A stretch of 64,000 nt of DNA from CAVXZE01 sp963766175 (GTDB taxonomy: Bacteria; Myxococcota_A; UBA9160; UBA6930). Position numbers and translations under genes: made by a program. The notes under the pieces are model-generated. The model searched no databases. It had not been told where the DNA came from and worked only from the letters and a program-made list of their open reading frames with translations. Shown here piece by piece: positions 62,768-64,000 of this stretch (position 1 is its first letter; every line of letters starts with the position of its first letter). Location: assembly GCA_963766175.1 (NCBI GenBank), contig CAVXZE010000009.1:1-64000 (forward strand), written 5' to 3'.

Positions 62768-63037
62768 TTGCCAGAGTCCGAGTTCGTACGACTGGCTGGC
62801 GCCGTCGGCCTGACTACCGCTCACCAGGTGCGCTCCACGCTCGAAAATGATCTGGAACAGTGGATTACCCACGGAGCGCCGGGGGAAGCTGCTCGGAGAG
62901 AGATCATCTCCCTGATGGAGTCGTGCCTGGCGGATGATCGGGTGGGATTGCATGTACGTCGCGAGGACGAGAGGCTGCGCTTCACCCACCAAGTTGCCGT
63001 GTTCGTATTCGAACGGGCGCAGCAAGGAACTCCCTGA
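62768..63037 (+). CDS. Hypothetical small protein
   Basis: 89 residues from TTG: FVRLAGAVGLTTAHQVRSTL, EIISLMESCLADDRVGLHVR. Amphipathic helices, no known motif, no clear ribosome site. The amino-acid composition is protein-like, but it may be spurious. Confidence 0.35.
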   Translation: MPESEFVRLAGAVGLTTAHQVRSTLENDLEQWITHGAPGEAARREIISLMESCLADDRVGLHVRREDERLRFTHQVAVFVFERAQQGTP

Positions 63038-63051
63038 CGGGTCGGACATCC

Positions 63052-63165
63052 CCCGTGTGGCCTTCAGGGCTCAGACGCCTGACGAGATGTACTTCGGCAG
63101 CGGGGACGCGGCCCAGGCCTATGAAGACCTCGAGCCGCGCGATGAGTTCTTCGAACTCCGGCCGA
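63052..63165 (+). pseudogene. C-terminal tail of rve transposase
   Basis: RAQTPDEMYFGSGDA, close to QTPDEMYFGKGDA at 35773, then unrelated residues. It is a short remnant of the same transposase family. Confidence 0.5.
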
Positions 63166-63199
63166 GCTGAAGCGCTTGTGGGACAGCCAGGAGCACATC

Positions 63200-64000
63200 A
63201 TGGGTAGAAGCAACGACTATGAAGTGATCATCGTGGGGTGCGGCATCGCCGGTGCTTCCCTGGCCTATTTCCTCTCCAGGCGGGGATTGACCGACGTCGT
63301 GATTCTCGAGCGTGAGGAGCAGCCGGGCTATCATTCGACGGGGCGCAGCGCCGCTGTGCTCGTCGAGCTGGACTTCATTCCGTCGGCATTGCAGTTAGCG
63401 ATTCTGGGTGCGGATTTTCTCCGCAATCCCCCGGACGGATTCAGTCAAGGTCCTCTGCTGGAACAATCCGGGATCATGGCCATGTTTCAGGGCGCCGATT
63501 GGGGCTTGATAGAGGAAGTTGCTCCCGCTCTCCGGCAGATGGGGGTCTCTCTGGAGCTGTTGACCCCGTTACAGGTCGTGAAAAAGATTCCGGTCGTCTC
63601 TGGCGACTACTTCGACGGCGCCGTCTTCCTGCCCGAGGACGGTCACATCGACGTTCATGAGCTGCTGTGGAGCTATATCCGGCACGCACGGCATGAGGGA
63701 GCTGAACTGCGCTGCGGGGTGGAGGTCCGCGATATCAGGGTTGAGCGAGGTCGCTGTCGCGGGGTTACGACGAATCGAGGGGAGTTCACGGGGCGGTGGG
63801 TTGTCAACGCGGCTGGCGCATGGGCGGGGATGATTGGAAAGCACGCCGGAGCCACAGGAATCGACCTGACTCCGTATCGGCGCACCGTGGCAGCGTTCGC
63901 GGCGCCGGACGGACTCGAGGTGGCGGGATGGCCGCTGGTGGCAGACTACACTCATAAGCTCTACTTCGCGCCGGAGTCCCGCGGTCTGCTCGCAAGCCCA
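63200..64000 (+). CDS. FAD-dependent oxidoreductase (DAO family), runs off window
   Basis: 267 residues are visible; the stop lies beyond 64000. AGGAG precedes the ATG. The N-terminal dinucleotide-binding motif is VGCGIAGASLAYFLSRRG (about 13-30), followed by a Glu-ending strand (VVILERE). GRSAAVLVE and VVNAAGAWAG are typical of glycine/D-amino-acid oxidase relatives. The substrate cannot be inferred. It may be co-transcribed with genes further right. Confidence 0.85.
   Translation, partial: MGRSNDYEVIIVGCGIAGASLAYFLSRRGLTDVVILEREEQPGYHSTGRSAAVLVELDFIPSALQLAILGADFLRNPPDGFSQGPLLEQSGIMAMFQGADWGLIEEVAPALRQMGVSLELLTPLQVVKKIPVVSGDYFDGAVFLPEDGHIDVHELLWSYIRHARHEGAELRCGVEVRDIRVERGRCRGVTTNRGEFTGRWVVNAAGAWAGMIGKHAGATGIDLTPYRRTVAAFAAPDGLEVAGWPLVADYTHKLYFAPESRGLLASP

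Overview
The window is GC-rich, gene-dense DNA from a Gram-negative bacterium. It encodes outer-membrane porins, an Lpp-like lipoprotein with L,D-transpeptidases, a PEP-CTERM protein and a class A penicillin-binding protein. Gene content (SCP-x type thiolase, tandem family III CoA-transferase, type II molybdoenzyme, many rve-type insertion sequences) resembles uncultured soil or marine deltaproteobacterial, Myxococcota or Binatota-like genomes. That placement is inference; no rRNA is present to test it.

Region 1 (1-20.4 kb) is mostly chromosomal: a nuclease-like protein, a secreted protein, a frameshifted winged-helix/ATPase/TPR regulator, a PEP-CTERM protein, a DoxX protein, a frameshifted thermonuclease, two hypothetical envelope proteins and a PBP1b-like enzyme. 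It is interrupted by insertion sequences. One 3.37-kb large-serine-recombinase element (12783-16158) sits inside an IS transposase gene and splits it; it carries a candidate -1 ribosomal frameshift site (A7) between two of its genes.

Region 2 (20.5-26.1 kb) is a 5.43-kb unit bounded by two 151-bp direct repeats, each ending in the 3' half of a tRNA-Gly(GCC) gene. It carries a porin, an FMN-binding protein, a four-helix membrane protein and ApbE, which together look like a flavin-based extracytoplasmic redox system, plus a VapBC toxin-antitoxin pair. A decayed tyrosine integrase follows. Region 3 (26.8-32.2 kb) is a HEAT-repeat / conserved small protein / SNF2 helicase / SWIM-finger operon.

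Region 4 (32.5-59.7 kb) is the most unusual part. Six copies of the 3' half of a tRNA-Arg(CCG) gene lie in the same orientation and cut the DNA into five segments of 1.7, 2.9, 3.4, 4.0 and 15.2 kb. Each copy looks like a tyrosine-recombinase core site (inverted repeat around a 7-bp anticodon loop), and four are preceded by the same conserved arm of about 97 bp. The segments carry toxin-antitoxin-like genes (AbiEii-type nucleotidyltransferase, Fic, CopG/XRE, AAA-DUF4143 ATPases), a nine-repeat secreted protein and, in the largest, a catabolic operon. A second dispersed repeat, a short hairpin of 33-75 bp, occurs eight times between 32.3 and 62.5 kb. I read this region as a tandem array of integrative cassettes at a tRNA-derived site.

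The catabolic operon (47.4-57.5 kb) runs TetR, iron-sulfur subunit, type II molybdenum subunit without an export signal, thiolase, acyl-CoA dehydrogenase, a 35-residue ORF, zinc alcohol dehydrogenase and a CocE-like hydrolase. Opposite it are enoyl-CoA hydratase and gamma-glutamyltransferase. An Lpp/L,D-transpeptidase trio, a double CoA-transferase and a truncated FAD oxidoreductase close the window. Several genes elsewhere carry single-base frameshifts, which may be decay or sequence error.
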